A DNA stretch of 64,000 nt from Thermophagus sp052400625 (GTDB lineage Bacteria > Bacteroidota > Bacteroidia > Bacteroidales > Marinilabiliaceae): assembly GCA_052400625.1 (NCBI GenBank), contig JBQTGH010000007.1; one strand, written 5' to 3'. This document shows positions 26,756-35,830 of the stretch, in pieces. Both the position numbers and the translations under genes were made by a program. The stretch's first letter is position 1, and the number at the start of each line of letters is the position of its first letter. The notes below the pieces were generated by a model. It ran no database searches. It saw only the letters and a list, made by a program, of their open reading frames with translations, and was not told where the DNA came from.

Positions 26756-27862
26756 ATGGGGAATAAAATAAAAATAATCATTAGTGGAGGTGGAACGGGC
26801 GGGCACGTCTTTCCCGCAATTGCCATTGGAGATGCGCTAATGAGACGCAATCCGGCAGCTCAAATACTTTTTGTGGGTGCGTTGGGGCGTATGGAGATGG
26901 AAAAGGTTCCGGAAGCGGGTTACAAGATTGAGGGTTTACCTGTGGCGGGCTTTCAGCGTCGGTTGACGTTTAAAAATGTCACCTTCTTTTTTAAGTTGGC
27001 TGCCAGTATGATAAAAGCCAGAAGAATAGTTAGAACCTTCCAGCCGGATGTGGTGATTGGCGTAGGAGGTTATGCCAGCGGCCCGGTGTTGAAGGCTGCG
27101 GCCGCAGCAGGAGTGCCGACACTTATTCAGGAACAAAACAGCTTTCCGGGCGTCACCAATAGAATATTGGCAAGGAAAGCCAAAACGATATGTGTGGCCT
27201 ATCCCGGTATGGAGCGTTTTTTCCCGGCCCCACGTATTGTATTGACCGGAAATCCTGTTAGAAAGAAATTGCTGGAGCCTGTCGATCGCAGGGAAGCCTT
27301 CCTGAAATTGAATCTGGATCCGGAGAAAAAGACACTTTTGGTTGTAGGAGGTTCCTTGGGAGCCGGAAGTATCAATAATGGTATTCTGGAACATTTGGAG
27401 GATATTATGAGTTTAACCGATGTTCAGTTGTTGTGGCAATGTGGAAAGTATTATTGGGATGATTTAAAAAAGCAGCTGAGCGCTAAAAATTTGGAGAATG
27501 TTAAGGTGGCGCCATTTCTTAAAAATATGGAAATGGCTTATGCGGTGGCAGATGTGGTGATATCAAGGGCTGGTGCAGGAACCATCAGTGAATTGGCGTT
27601 GTTGGGGAAAGCTTCTATTTTGGTGCCCTCGCCCAATGTTTCTGAAGATCATCAAACAAAGAATGCCATGTCGCTGGTAAAGGAGGGAGCCGCCTTAATG
27701 GTAACCGACCGGGATGCGGCTCGTCAATTGGTTCCGGAAGCACTCTCTTTGCTGAGAAATGAAGCTGAAAGACAACAATTGGAAATAAAAATAAAGGAAT
27801 TTGCTTTGCCCGATGCTGCAGAGAAAATAGCCCAAGAAATAGAAAAATTATCCGAATCATAG
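26756..27862 (+). CDS. murG: UDP-N-acetylglucosamine--N-acetylmuramyl-(pentapeptide) pyrophosphoryl-undecaprenol GlcNAc transferase
   Basis: A 368-residue GT-B glycosyltransferase on the inner face of the membrane that converts lipid I to lipid II. The N-terminal glycine loop is ISGGGTGGHVFPAIAIGDAL, with GVGGYASGPVLKAA and LIQEQNSFPGVTN following. The C-terminal UDP-GlcNAc site includes LLVVGGSLGAGSIN, VISRAGAGTISEL and PSPNVSEDHQTKNA. The length is typical. It begins 81 bases after ftsW, just downstream of element copy E, and lies 3 bases before murC. Confidence 0.97.
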   Translation: MGNKIKIIISGGGTGGHVFPAIAIGDALMRRNPAAQILFVGALGRMEMEKVPEAGYKIEGLPVAGFQRRLTFKNVTFFFKLAASMIKARRIVRTFQPDVVIGVGGYASGPVLKAAAAAGVPTLIQEQNSFPGVTNRILARKAKTICVAYPGMERFFPAPRIVLTGNPVRKKLLEPVDRREAFLKLNLDPEKKTLLVVGGSLGAGSINNGILEHLEDIMSLTDVQLLWQCGKYYWDDLKKQLSAKNLENVKVAPFLKNMEMAYAVADVVISRAGAGTISELALLGKASILVPSPNVSEDHQTKNAMSLVKEGAALMVTDRDAARQLVPEALSLLRNEAERQQLEIKIKEFALPDAAEKIAQEIEKLSES

Positions 27863-27865
27863 TTA

Positions 27866-29269
27866 ATGAAGATATTTGATACATATTCCCGAATCTACTT
27901 TGTAGGTATAGGAGGCATTGGAATGAGTGCTCTGGCAAGGTTTTTTTATTCTGTCGGACGTCAGGTGGCAGGCTATGACCGTGTTCAGAGTAGTGTTACC
28001 GATGCTTTGATCAGGGAGGGGATCAGTGTGGTATGGGATGATGGAGTGGCTGCACTTCCCCCGGATTTTAGAGATCGGTCCGGAACGTTGATCGTCTATA
28101 CGCCTGCGGTTCCGGATTCGCATCCTCAGCTTCAATGGTTTCGAGGTCATGGCTTTGAAGTGATGAAGCGTTCCAGGGTATTAGGTATGATTACGGAAGG
28201 GATGAAATCGATCTGTGTGGCTGGGACGCATGGTAAAACGACCATTTCCACACTGACAGCATTTTTGTTATCCCGGTGCAAAATAGGTGTCAACGCTTTT
28301 TTGGGTGGTATCTCGAAGAATTTTAATACCAACTTTGTAGGGAACAGTCGTTCGCCATTGGTGGTTCTGGAAGCTGATGAGTTCGATCGTTCTTTTTGGC
28401 AACTTAGTCCTACTTTGGGCTTAATTTCATCCATGGATGCAGATCATCTAGATATTTATGGAACATTTGAGGAAGTGAAAAAGGGGTTTGCAGGTTTTGC
28501 GCAGAGGATAAAGCCTAATGGTTATTTACTTTTAAAATCGGGTCTGGAGATCCCGGAAAATCTTGCGGCCGGAGTTCGGACATTGACCTATTCCCTTGGC
28601 GGAAATGCCGATTATTCGGCCATTCATATTGAAGAAATTGATGGATATTATACCTTTGATTTGAAAACCCAAGAAGGGGTTTTGCCGGGATTTAAAATGG
28701 GGGTCCGCGGTCTGCTGAATGTGGAAAATGCAGTTGCGGCATTATCACTGGCTCTCATAAGCGGCGCTCAATATGAAGAGTTAGTGGATGCTTTGCCGCA
28801 ATTTAAAGGAATAGCCCGACGTTTTGATATGTTTATCAATAACGACAGTTTGGTGTATATCGATGATTATGCACATCATCCTCAGGAGATAAAAGCAACA
28901 TTGGAAAGTGTTCGACATCTTTGGAAGGGAAGACGCGTGACAGGGGTTTTTCAACCTCACCTTTTTTCACGCACACGTGATTTTGCCGGGGCGTTTGCCG
29001 AAGCACTCAATGAAGGGTTGGATCAAGTGGTCTTGTTGCCGATATATCCGGCACGGGAGGAGCCTATACCCGGAATATCCAGTGAAACCATTGCTCATTT
29101 TATGGAGCCTAATAAATGTCATCTGGTAGAAAAAAACGAACTGATCCCTGTTTTGAACCGTCTGCAACCTGAAGTTCTGGTAACCATGGGAGCCGGAGAT
29201 ATTGACAGATTAGTTCCCGGAATTTGCGAATGGGGAGAGAATTATTGCAAATCCAAACAGCGTATATGA
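27866..29269 (+). CDS. murC: UDP-N-acetylmuramate--L-alanine ligase
   Basis: A 467-residue Mur ligase that adds L-alanine to UDP-MurNAc. The N-terminal domain starts IYFVGIGGIGMSALARFF, the P-loop is CVAGTHGKTTISTLTAF (about residues 116-132), LEADEFDRSFWQLSP is the central block, and YIDDYAHHPQEIKATLES and FQPHLFSRT are in the C-terminal domain. It lies 3 bases after murG and 13 bases before ftsQ. Confidence 0.97.
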   Translation: MKIFDTYSRIYFVGIGGIGMSALARFFYSVGRQVAGYDRVQSSVTDALIREGISVVWDDGVAALPPDFRDRSGTLIVYTPAVPDSHPQLQWFRGHGFEVMKRSRVLGMITEGMKSICVAGTHGKTTISTLTAFLLSRCKIGVNAFLGGISKNFNTNFVGNSRSPLVVLEADEFDRSFWQLSPTLGLISSMDADHLDIYGTFEEVKKGFAGFAQRIKPNGYLLLKSGLEIPENLAAGVRTLTYSLGGNADYSAIHIEEIDGYYTFDLKTQEGVLPGFKMGVRGLLNVENAVAALSLALISGAQYEELVDALPQFKGIARRFDMFINNDSLVYIDDYAHHPQEIKATLESVRHLWKGRRVTGVFQPHLFSRTRDFAGAFAEALNEGLDQVVLLPIYPAREEPIPGISSETIAHFMEPNKCHLVEKNELIPVLNRLQPEVLVTMGAGDIDRLVPGICEWGENYCKSKQRI

Positions 29270-29282
29270 ACATTATTTTACG

Positions 29283-30014
29283 ATGAAGAACGTGAAAAAA
29301 TCTTTACTTTGGGGCTTATTGCTTTTATATTTCCCGGTGATGCTCGGACTGGTGGGGCGTCATCACCAAAAGTTGGTCTGTTCTGAAGTGGAAGTTAATG
29401 TTCTCGACAGTTTGAAGAATGGGTTTGTCCAACCCCACGAGATAAAAAATGCGGTACTGGGGAAATTTGATGGAATTTTGGGTGAACCCATAAATGCTTT
29501 AAAGTTAAACGAAATAGAAACATTTGTGGAAAAACATCCGGCGGTATATAATTGTGAGGTTTACAATACGATAGAGGGGATATTGAAAATTGATTTGATA
29601 CAACACAAGCCTCTCTTCCGGGTATTTGAAAAGGGACGTTCTTATTACATCGATGAGTACGGCAATGAAATGCAATTATTCGATAACTATACCGCCAGAG
29701 TAATGATTGTGAGCGGCGTCATTGAAGGTCAATTGGACCATTTAATATATCTTGCCCGTCTTTTTCGGAAAGATCTGTTCTGGACGGCTCAAATTGAGCA
29801 GGTGTATATTAAGAAAAATGGCGATTATGTGCTGGTTCCAAGAGTGGGAGATCATTTGATTCTGTTGGGGCCGCCCGAAAGAATAGATGAAAAAATGAGA
29901 AATCTGAAAGCGCTTTACAAACAGGGGTTATCGCCCAGAGAGTGGAACAAGTATAAGGTAATAAATTTAAAATATAAAGGACAAGTACTTTGCTCGAAAA
30001 ACAGGAATTTATGA
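29283..30014 (+). CDS. ftsQ: Cell division protein FtsQ
   Basis: A 243-residue bitopic protein: a short basic cytoplasmic N-terminus (MKNVKKS), one transmembrane segment (LLWGLLLLYFPVMLGLVG), then a periplasmic region with a POTRA-like part (EVEVNVLDSLKNGFVQPHEI) and a beta domain (PLFRVFEKGRSYYIDEYGNEM). FtsQ joins FtsB and FtsL in the divisome. Sequence conservation is low; the position between murC and ftsA and the topology support the name. The stop overlaps the ftsA start (ATGA, 30011-30014). Confidence 0.88.
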   Translation: MKNVKKSLLWGLLLLYFPVMLGLVGRHHQKLVCSEVEVNVLDSLKNGFVQPHEIKNAVLGKFDGILGEPINALKLNEIETFVEKHPAVYNCEVYNTIEGILKIDLIQHKPLFRVFEKGRSYYIDEYGNEMQLFDNYTARVMIVSGVIEGQLDHLIYLARLFRKDLFWTAQIEQVYIKKNGDYVLVPRVGDHLILLGPPERIDEKMRNLKALYKQGLSPREWNKYKVINLKYKGQVLCSKNRNL

Positions 30015-31366
30015 GTCAGGAATTAAATGTTATTTCAGCTATAGACATCGGCTCTACCAAGGTGGTCGCCGTTGCAGGCCGCAAGCACCCTAACGGAATG
30101 CTGGAAGTATTGGGCGTTGAGAAGGTGCCCTGTGCCGGGGTCAAACGAGGTGTTGTTCTGAATATAGATGAGACGGGGAAGGCAATTCAACAAGCTGTCT
30201 TTGCTTTGGAAGATCGTCTTGGTATTAAATTAAGTGATGTTTTCGCCGGAGTCAGCGGGCAGCATATTCGAACCATGGGCAATCGCTGCTACAGATTTAT
30301 AAAAGGTGGAAGTGTTATTAATACTTTTGACCTGGAACAGTTGTTACAGGATAGCTATCGCATCGTGCTGGAACCTGATGAGAAAATTTTGCACGTTGTC
30401 CCACAGGACTATATTGTTGACCATGAAAGCGGAATCAAAGAACCGGAAGGATATTCCGGGCAAAAAATTGAAGGTAACTACCATGTGGTGATCGGTCGTA
30501 ACTCTGCTATAAAAAATCTGGAAAAGTGTATTGAGCGGGCCGGCCTGCGCCTGAATGGTCTTATCCTTTCTTCTTTGGCTTCGTCCGGATCTGTCCTTTC
30601 GGAAGAGGAAAAAGAGGCAGGTGTGGTTATGGTGGATATTGGAGGAGGGACCACTGATTTGGCCTTGTTTCATGATGGAGTGTTGCGCCATACCGCCGTT
30701 ATTCCATTTGGTGGAAATGTGATAACAAGTGATATAAAAGAAGGATGTGCCGTGTTGCAAAAGCAGGCAGAAGCCTTAAAAATGCGTTTTGGATCAGCAC
30801 TGGGGACGCTCGCAAGAGAAGATGCGGTGGTCTCCATTCCCGGAATTCCCGGATGGGAACCAAAGGTGATCTCATTTAAAAGCCTTGCCTGTATTATTCA
30901 GGCCAGAATGGAAGAGATCATTGAACTTATTATTCATCATGTGGAACGTTCCGGTTTTTATGAAAAACTCGGTGCCGGTATTGTTCTCACGGGAGGAGGT
31001 GCCAATCTTCATCATTTGGCCGAACTGACCAAATTAAAAACAGGGCTGGATGTGAGAATCGGAACTTCTGCAAGAGCCTTTACCAACGGGGAGAAGAAAG
31101 CTCTTTCTGATCCTTCGCTTGTCACAGCCATCGGATTGATGATATCGGCAGGGAAGTATCCGGGTAGCGGTATGATAACACGGGAGCAGGTCCTCTTTGA
31201 GGATATGCAAACCGAAGAAGATATATCCGGGAAAAAGAAAAAAACTTCCGGAAACAAATCCAGAAAATCCAAAAAAACTAAAAAAGCAGAATTTACGGGT
31301 GACCTTTTCGAAAAGTTACAGCGCAACTTTGCAAGCATCTTTGACGAAAGGGATACCGAAATGTGA
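30011..31366 (+). CDS. ftsA: Cell division protein FtsA
   Basis: A 451-residue actin-like ATPase that ties FtsZ to the membrane. The ATG at 30011 overlaps the ftsQ stop by four bases and gives MSQELNVISAIDIGSTKVV, where AIDIGSTK is phosphate 1; MVDIGGGTTDLALF is phosphate 2, and IVLTGGGANLHHLAEL is the adenosine motif. A TTG frame starting 21 bases earlier is not needed. Towards the C-terminus is a linker very rich in Lys (residues about 400-425), then an amphipathic helix (DLFEKLQRNFASIF), probably the membrane-targeting sequence. The basic linker is the odd feature. Confidence 0.96.
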   Translation: MSQELNVISAIDIGSTKVVAVAGRKHPNGMLEVLGVEKVPCAGVKRGVVLNIDETGKAIQQAVFALEDRLGIKLSDVFAGVSGQHIRTMGNRCYRFIKGGSVINTFDLEQLLQDSYRIVLEPDEKILHVVPQDYIVDHESGIKEPEGYSGQKIEGNYHVVIGRNSAIKNLEKCIERAGLRLNGLILSSLASSGSVLSEEEKEAGVVMVDIGGGTTDLALFHDGVLRHTAVIPFGGNVITSDIKEGCAVLQKQAEALKMRFGSALGTLAREDAVVSIPGIPGWEPKVISFKSLACIIQARMEEIIELIIHHVERSGFYEKLGAGIVLTGGGANLHHLAELTKLKTGLDVRIGTSARAFTNGEKKALSDPSLVTAIGLMISAGKYPGSGMITREQVLFEDMQTEEDISGKKKKTSGNKSRKSKKTKKAEFTGDLFEKLQRNFASIFDERDTEM

Positions 31367-31381
31367 TCCTGCCCCATTTGA

Positions 31382-31389
31382 AAGGAGGT
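31382..31389 (+). promoter_or_regulatory. Strong Shine-Dalgarno sequence of ftsZ
   Basis: AAGGAGGT at 31382-31389 lies 4 bases before the ftsZ ATG and is complementary to the 3' end of 16S rRNA over its whole length. Bacteroidota seldom use such sites; the other starts in this window follow A/T-rich stretches. Confidence 0.8.
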
Positions 31390-31393
31390 AACC

Positions 31394-32905
31394 ATGATTG
31401 ATGATCTGATGAACTTTGATATGCCGGACAATCCTGATAGTATAATAAAAGTGGTGGGTGTTGGAGGAGGTGGAAGCAATGCGGTAAATTATATGCATAG
31501 TTTGGGCATCAAGGATGTAACCTTTGTGGTTTGCAATACCGATGCGCAGGCTTTGGCCAATAGTCCCGTACCAGTAAAAATACAACTTGGAGCCTCGCTC
31601 ACAGAAGGTCGGGGGGCTGGCAATAAACCCTTGAAGGGACGTGAAGCTGCCATTGAAAGCCTTGAGGTGATACAGAAAGTCCTGGAAGATAATACTAAGA
31701 TGGTCTTTATTACCGCAGGTATGGGAGGCGGAACCGGAACCGGAGCAGCCCCTGTTATTGCCAAAGCAGCCCGGGAAATGGGCATTCTGACGGTGGGGAT
31801 TGTTACCATTCCCTTTAAATTTGAAGGTTGGGTCAGAATTGAACAGGCACTTAACGGAATTGCCGAAATTGAAAACCATGTCGACTCATTGCTCATTATT
31901 AACAATGAGAAGCTGCGGGAAATGTATGGTGATTTGAAAGTGAGTGATGCCTTTTCTCGTGCAGATAATGTATTGGCAACCGCTGCAAAGGGGATCGCGG
32001 AGATTATTACGGTTCACGGTTATATCAACGTTGACTTCGCAGATGTGGAAACCGTGATGAAAAACAGTGGCGTTGCTTTAATGGGGTCGGCCACAGCCGG
32101 AGGACAGGATCGGGCCATTGATGCCATTCAGGCCGCTTTGGAGTCGCCATTGTTGAACAATAATGATATCAGGGGGGCTAAAAATATTTTGCTCAATATA
32201 ACTTCCGGAACGGATGAAATTACGATGGATGAAGTTGGGGTAATTACCGACTATGTCCAGGAACGGGTGGGATCTTCAGCATCTATTATCTGGGGATCGG
32301 GAACCGATGAACGATTAAATGATGAGGTCGGTGTCACCATTATTGCCACCGGATTTGCTTCGGGCCATATTATTAACAAGCAGGAAAAACCGGTCGAAAA
32401 GAAGGTGGTAACCCGTTTTACGATGGATGAAGAGGGCAATGTTAATGATGAGGAAGAAGCCTCTTTCGATAATATGGAATCTTCGGAAGATGAGGAAGCC
32501 CGAGTCGTTGACTTTGATGAAATAGAACGTGAAAAAGAACGCCAAATTGAATGGTTATACGGTGAAAACACCAAAACTGAGGAAGGTACAGAGTCTGTCA
32601 ATGATGAAGAACTTTTGTCCTGGGCGTTAGACAGCAATAATAAGGATGTAAAGCCCTTGTTTCAGTATGGTTCGGCTGCTGCGCTGACACCTGAAGAAAT
32701 GAATGATGAGAAACTGATTGATGAGATGGAAAGCATTCCTGCCTATAAGAGGAGAAATGTCTCTATCGAGGATAAAAAGCCCCGTCAATCCGGTAAGGTT
32801 GCCGACCCTTCCGGACAAAAGGTATCTCGTTTTACCCTCTCAGGAGGAAAGGATAATCCGCGCATCAGCGACAATAATCCTTATTTGCACGATAATGTGG
32901 ATTAA
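31394..32905 (+). CDS. ftsZ: Cell division protein FtsZ
   Basis: A 503-residue tubulin-like GTPase that forms the division ring. The GTPase domain begins IIKVVGVGGGGSNAVNYM; the tubulin signature is GMGGGTGTGAAPVIAKAA (about residues 111-128), and NNEKLREMYGDLKVSDAF with D-containing T7 loop NVDFADVETVM follows. The globular part ends near residue 325. The remaining 180 residues form a very acidic, probably disordered linker (EEEASFDNMESSEDEEARVV) and a short conserved-looking end (NPRISDNNPYL). Long C-terminal linkers are common in this phylum. It has an unusually strong Shine-Dalgarno sequence. It ends the core cluster. Confidence 0.97.
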   Translation: MIDDLMNFDMPDNPDSIIKVVGVGGGGSNAVNYMHSLGIKDVTFVVCNTDAQALANSPVPVKIQLGASLTEGRGAGNKPLKGREAAIESLEVIQKVLEDNTKMVFITAGMGGGTGTGAAPVIAKAAREMGILTVGIVTIPFKFEGWVRIEQALNGIAEIENHVDSLLIINNEKLREMYGDLKVSDAFSRADNVLATAAKGIAEIITVHGYINVDFADVETVMKNSGVALMGSATAGGQDRAIDAIQAALESPLLNNNDIRGAKNILLNITSGTDEITMDEVGVITDYVQERVGSSASIIWGSGTDERLNDEVGVTIIATGFASGHIINKQEKPVEKKVVTRFTMDEEGNVNDEEEASFDNMESSEDEEARVVDFDEIEREKERQIEWLYGENTKTEEGTESVNDEELLSWALDSNNKDVKPLFQYGSAAALTPEEMNDEKLIDEMESIPAYKRRNVSIEDKKPRQSGKVADPSGQKVSRFTLSGGKDNPRISDNNPYLHDNVD

Positions 32906-32947
32906 TCCATGCATCTTGCATGAAATGTTAAACAAAGAATTTTAGAT

Positions 32948-33403
32948 ATGAGCTTAATTGACAAAATTACAGATGAGATTAAGAGTGCCATGAAGGCACG
33001 CGAAAAAGTGAGACTGCAAGCTCTTAGAAGTATCAAGAAAGAGTTGCTGGAAGCCCGCACCGCAGCTAAAGCAGGGGGCGAAATATCGGAAGAGGAAGAA
33101 ATAAAAATTCTTCAGAGGATGGTGAAACAAAGAAAAGATTCGGCCAATATCTATTCGGCCCAAGGACGTGCTGATCTTTATGATAATGAAATGGCTGAGG
33201 CGGATGTGATTGCCGGATTTCTGCCCGCACAGTTGAGCCCCGAAGAGATGGAAAAGGAACTTAAAAGTATTATTGATGAAGTGGGGGCCCGGTCGATGAA
33301 AGACATGGGAAAAGTGATGGGGATAGCTGCCAAAAAACTGGCCGGAAAAGCGGATGGAAAGGATATCTCAGATACCGTGAAACGGCTTTTGGCGGAGGGA
33401 TAA
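32948..33403 (+). CDS. GatB/YqeY domain protein
   Basis: A 151-residue YqeY-like protein: helical N-terminal half (SLIDKITDEIKSAMKAREKVRLQALRSIKKEL cut here into its helices) and C-terminal half ending AKKLAGKADGKDISDTVKRLL, which resembles the tail domain of GatB in the tRNA-dependent amidotransferase. The family may bind tRNA, but the function of the free protein is unknown. It lies 42 bases after ftsZ in the same direction, so it is probably the last gene on the cluster transcript. A short weak hairpin with a T-run follows the stop, and a stronger bidirectional terminator is at 33553. Confidence 0.92.
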   Translation: MSLIDKITDEIKSAMKAREKVRLQALRSIKKELLEARTAAKAGGEISEEEEIKILQRMVKQRKDSANIYSAQGRADLYDNEMAEADVIAGFLPAQLSPEEMEKELKSIIDEVGARSMKDMGKVMGIAAKKLAGKADGKDISDTVKRLLAEG

Positions 33404-33552
33404 CCACCGCTTTTTTTGTCATCTGCCAACTCTCTTTTGGGGGAAGTGCTATTTTAATGGACAAAAGTACGGTGTGCTTTGCCACATTTTAGCGTCGGTA
33501 CGACGACATTTGTGTATTATTTCAGACCATTTTACTGAGGAAACAATCAAAT

Positions 33553-33580
33553 AAAAAAGCCCCAATTTTGGGGCTTTTTT
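33553..33580. terminator. Bidirectional terminator between yqeY and ppiD
   Basis: AAAAAAGCCCCAA at 33553-33565 and TTGGGGCTTTTTT at 33568-33580 form a near-perfect stem with A- and T-runs on both sides. It lies between two convergent transcripts and can end both the division cluster and the leftward envelope operon. Confidence 0.9.
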
Positions 33581-33613
33581 ATTTGATCTCTATATTGTTT
33601 AGAAGTCGTTCTT

Positions 33614-35707
33614 CTAATAAAAGTTAGAACGATTGTCAATGATTTCTGCCTTGTCGCGAATGGTCGGAAGCAGCTGATAGCTTACTTTTTGGTTTAATAA
33701 GCTTTTTATTTGAAGCTTAATCTGTTCCTTGTCTGTTTCCGATTCTTCTTTGTTGGTGACCTGAACCAAGTAAACACCATTATTCCCTGCAGCGGGTTCT
33801 GAAACCTCATTTAAGGGCGAATAAAGGGCAAGAGCGACCAGTGAAGGCTCGGTACCGGCACCTGTTATCTGGAAGGTATTAAAGGTTACGTCTGACGCCG
33901 TTAGTACTTCACTTTCCAGTGCATTCGCAATTTCTTCCAGTGATTTGCCACTTTCTTTTTGGTCTTTAAGTTCTGCAATCAGTTTCTCTTTTTTCTTTTC
34001 GTTGATTAACTGACGTTCAATTCTGTTTCTTACAGCGCTCAGCGGCATAATCCCTTCCTCTGTGATGTTAGAAAGCACTGCAATGACAAATTGATCTCCG
34101 AATTCAAAGATTGGCGAAAGATCGCCTTCTTCGGCTTCAAAAGCCCATTTTACCAACTGACGAGGTGATTCAAGATTACCTACAAAGCGGTCATTTTTCT
34201 GAAGATTACGGCCATATTTTTTCACCAGGTTTTGTTCTTCAACTGCGGCGTTGAATTTTTCCTGAGTGTTGTTTAATGCCGCAAAACGTGTTGCTTCAGA
34301 ATAGATATCCTGATAGGTTTTGGAACTGTAGGTGACTTCACGTCCCAATGTGGCCAGTTGATATTTTGTGGTGGGTTTTCCCTTATCCTGAATGTGGATG
34401 ATGTGTAACCCAAAATTGGTGTTGGCTTTGACAATATCGCCTTTCTTTCCGAAGAAGCAGGCATCGTTGAAGGCCGGAACCATTTGTCCTTGTTGGAACC
34501 ATCCCAAATCTCCACCGTTGATGGCCGACCCCTGGTCTTCTGAGTATTGTCTGGCCAATTCGGCAAAATCCGCTCCATTGTTTAAGAGATTTATTAGGCT
34601 GTCAGCCATTTGATTGGCTTCGTCCGGATTTTGAGGGTTGATGCGTAACAGGATATGACGCGCCTTTACTGAGTCAGGAAGCTGAGCTACATCTACCAGG
34701 CGTGTCAATTTATAAGTATTGTTCTCGAAATAGGGACCGTAAACATCTCCTTCAGAAGCCGACAATACGAAATCCCGAATTTCAGGTTCCAAGGCTTCCG
34801 GCTTTAAATAAAGGGGATTGAAGGGGATATCTGAATTGTTGGTTACGAACTGTTGCGGATTGATATCGGGTGAACTGAAATCTTTTTTCATGTCGAGAAT
34901 CAGTTCTTGCGTGCTTTGACGATCCTCTTCCGTGGGCTCTACATCAAAAGTGAGGTATTCAATGTCTCGGCTGGCCGATTGTTTGAAATGATCCTTATTA
35001 TCATTGTAATAAGCTTTGATTTCACTTTCGCTAACAGCTACCTCCTCGTCAGGAACGGTAGCTAGTCTTTTAACCACAAAATTGAAATCCACTTTTTTAG
35101 ACATGGCCTCAGCTTCGCTTTCAACCCATTGGTTGGTGGCATAGAAGCCTTTTTGAAAAAGAGTGGAATATTTAGTGTACAATCGATCATTAATGAGCTG
35201 GTCTTCAACAAAACTCCAGTAAAAATTGGCCGTTGGGTCATATTGTTTCGATTTTAGAAACCTGATAACCTGCTCTTTGTCAAATGCTCCCGTTTGAGGG
35301 TTACGGAAGAGCTGAAGGATCATCGGGTGAACTCTCGATCCGGTCACCATATCCAGCAATTCTGCGGGGGATACTTCTATGCCCAGTTCTTCATACTTTT
35401 TGTTTAATAGGATTTCATTGACCATTTGATTCCAGGCCTGGTCTCTTAAGCGGTTTACCATTTCTGCTTCCAGCGATGATTGGCCTGAGTTCAGTTTGGC
35501 ATATTCTTCCATTTCTGATACACGGGCCTGAAAGTCCTGAATTGATACCGATTCTCCATCGATTTCAGCAACCATCATTTGCGCTCTTCTAAAAATGGAT
35601 GTCCCTGAACTTAAAAGGTCTGTCAATATGAAGGCTAATAAGGCGAGGCCAATTAATACGGCTACTAAAACGCCTCCTTTGCTTCTGATTCTCTCTAAAG
35701 TTGCCAT
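33614..35707 (-). CDS. ppiD: PpiD-like membrane-anchored peptidyl-prolyl isomerase
   Basis: A 697-residue protein with one N-terminal membrane anchor (GVLVAVLIGLALLAFILTDLL, about residues 11-31 and written here across the segment), a SurA/PpiD-type chaperone region (residues about 35-320), and a parvulin-type isomerase domain near residues 345-450 (ARHILLRINPQNPDE, then GGDLGWFQQGQMVPAFND and FGLHIIHIQDKG). The C-terminal region may be a second, degenerate parvulin domain. It assists folding of proteins in the periplasm. It is the last gene of the leftward envelope operon, 123 bases after the CNNM/CorC gene. Confidence 0.9.
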   Translation of the reverse strand: MATLERIRSKGGVLVAVLIGLALLAFILTDLLSSGTSIFRRAQMMVAEIDGESVSIQDFQARVSEMEEYAKLNSGQSSLEAEMVNRLRDQAWNQMVNEILLNKKYEELGIEVSPAELLDMVTGSRVHPMILQLFRNPQTGAFDKEQVIRFLKSKQYDPTANFYWSFVEDQLINDRLYTKYSTLFQKGFYATNQWVESEAEAMSKKVDFNFVVKRLATVPDEEVAVSESEIKAYYNDNKDHFKQSASRDIEYLTFDVEPTEEDRQSTQELILDMKKDFSSPDINPQQFVTNNSDIPFNPLYLKPEALEPEIRDFVLSASEGDVYGPYFENNTYKLTRLVDVAQLPDSVKARHILLRINPQNPDEANQMADSLINLLNNGADFAELARQYSEDQGSAINGGDLGWFQQGQMVPAFNDACFFGKKGDIVKANTNFGLHIIHIQDKGKPTTKYQLATLGREVTYSSKTYQDIYSEATRFAALNNTQEKFNAAVEEQNLVKKYGRNLQKNDRFVGNLESPRQLVKWAFEAEEGDLSPIFEFGDQFVIAVLSNITEEGIMPLSAVRNRIERQLINEKKKEKLIAELKDQKESGKSLEEIANALESEVLTASDVTFNTFQITGAGTEPSLVALALYSPLNEVSEPAAGNNGVYLVQVTNKEESETDKEQIKLQIKSLLNQKVSYQLLPTIRDKAEIIDNRSNFY

Positions 35708-35830
35708 TCGGTTACAAATTAATATTGTTTTTAAAAATCAGGTCACGAATATACAAAAAAATGGACAATCTCTTTTCTTAAAGTAGGTGCAGTATGAATT
35801 TTAGAATCGATATAAAAATTGATTCCGAAT

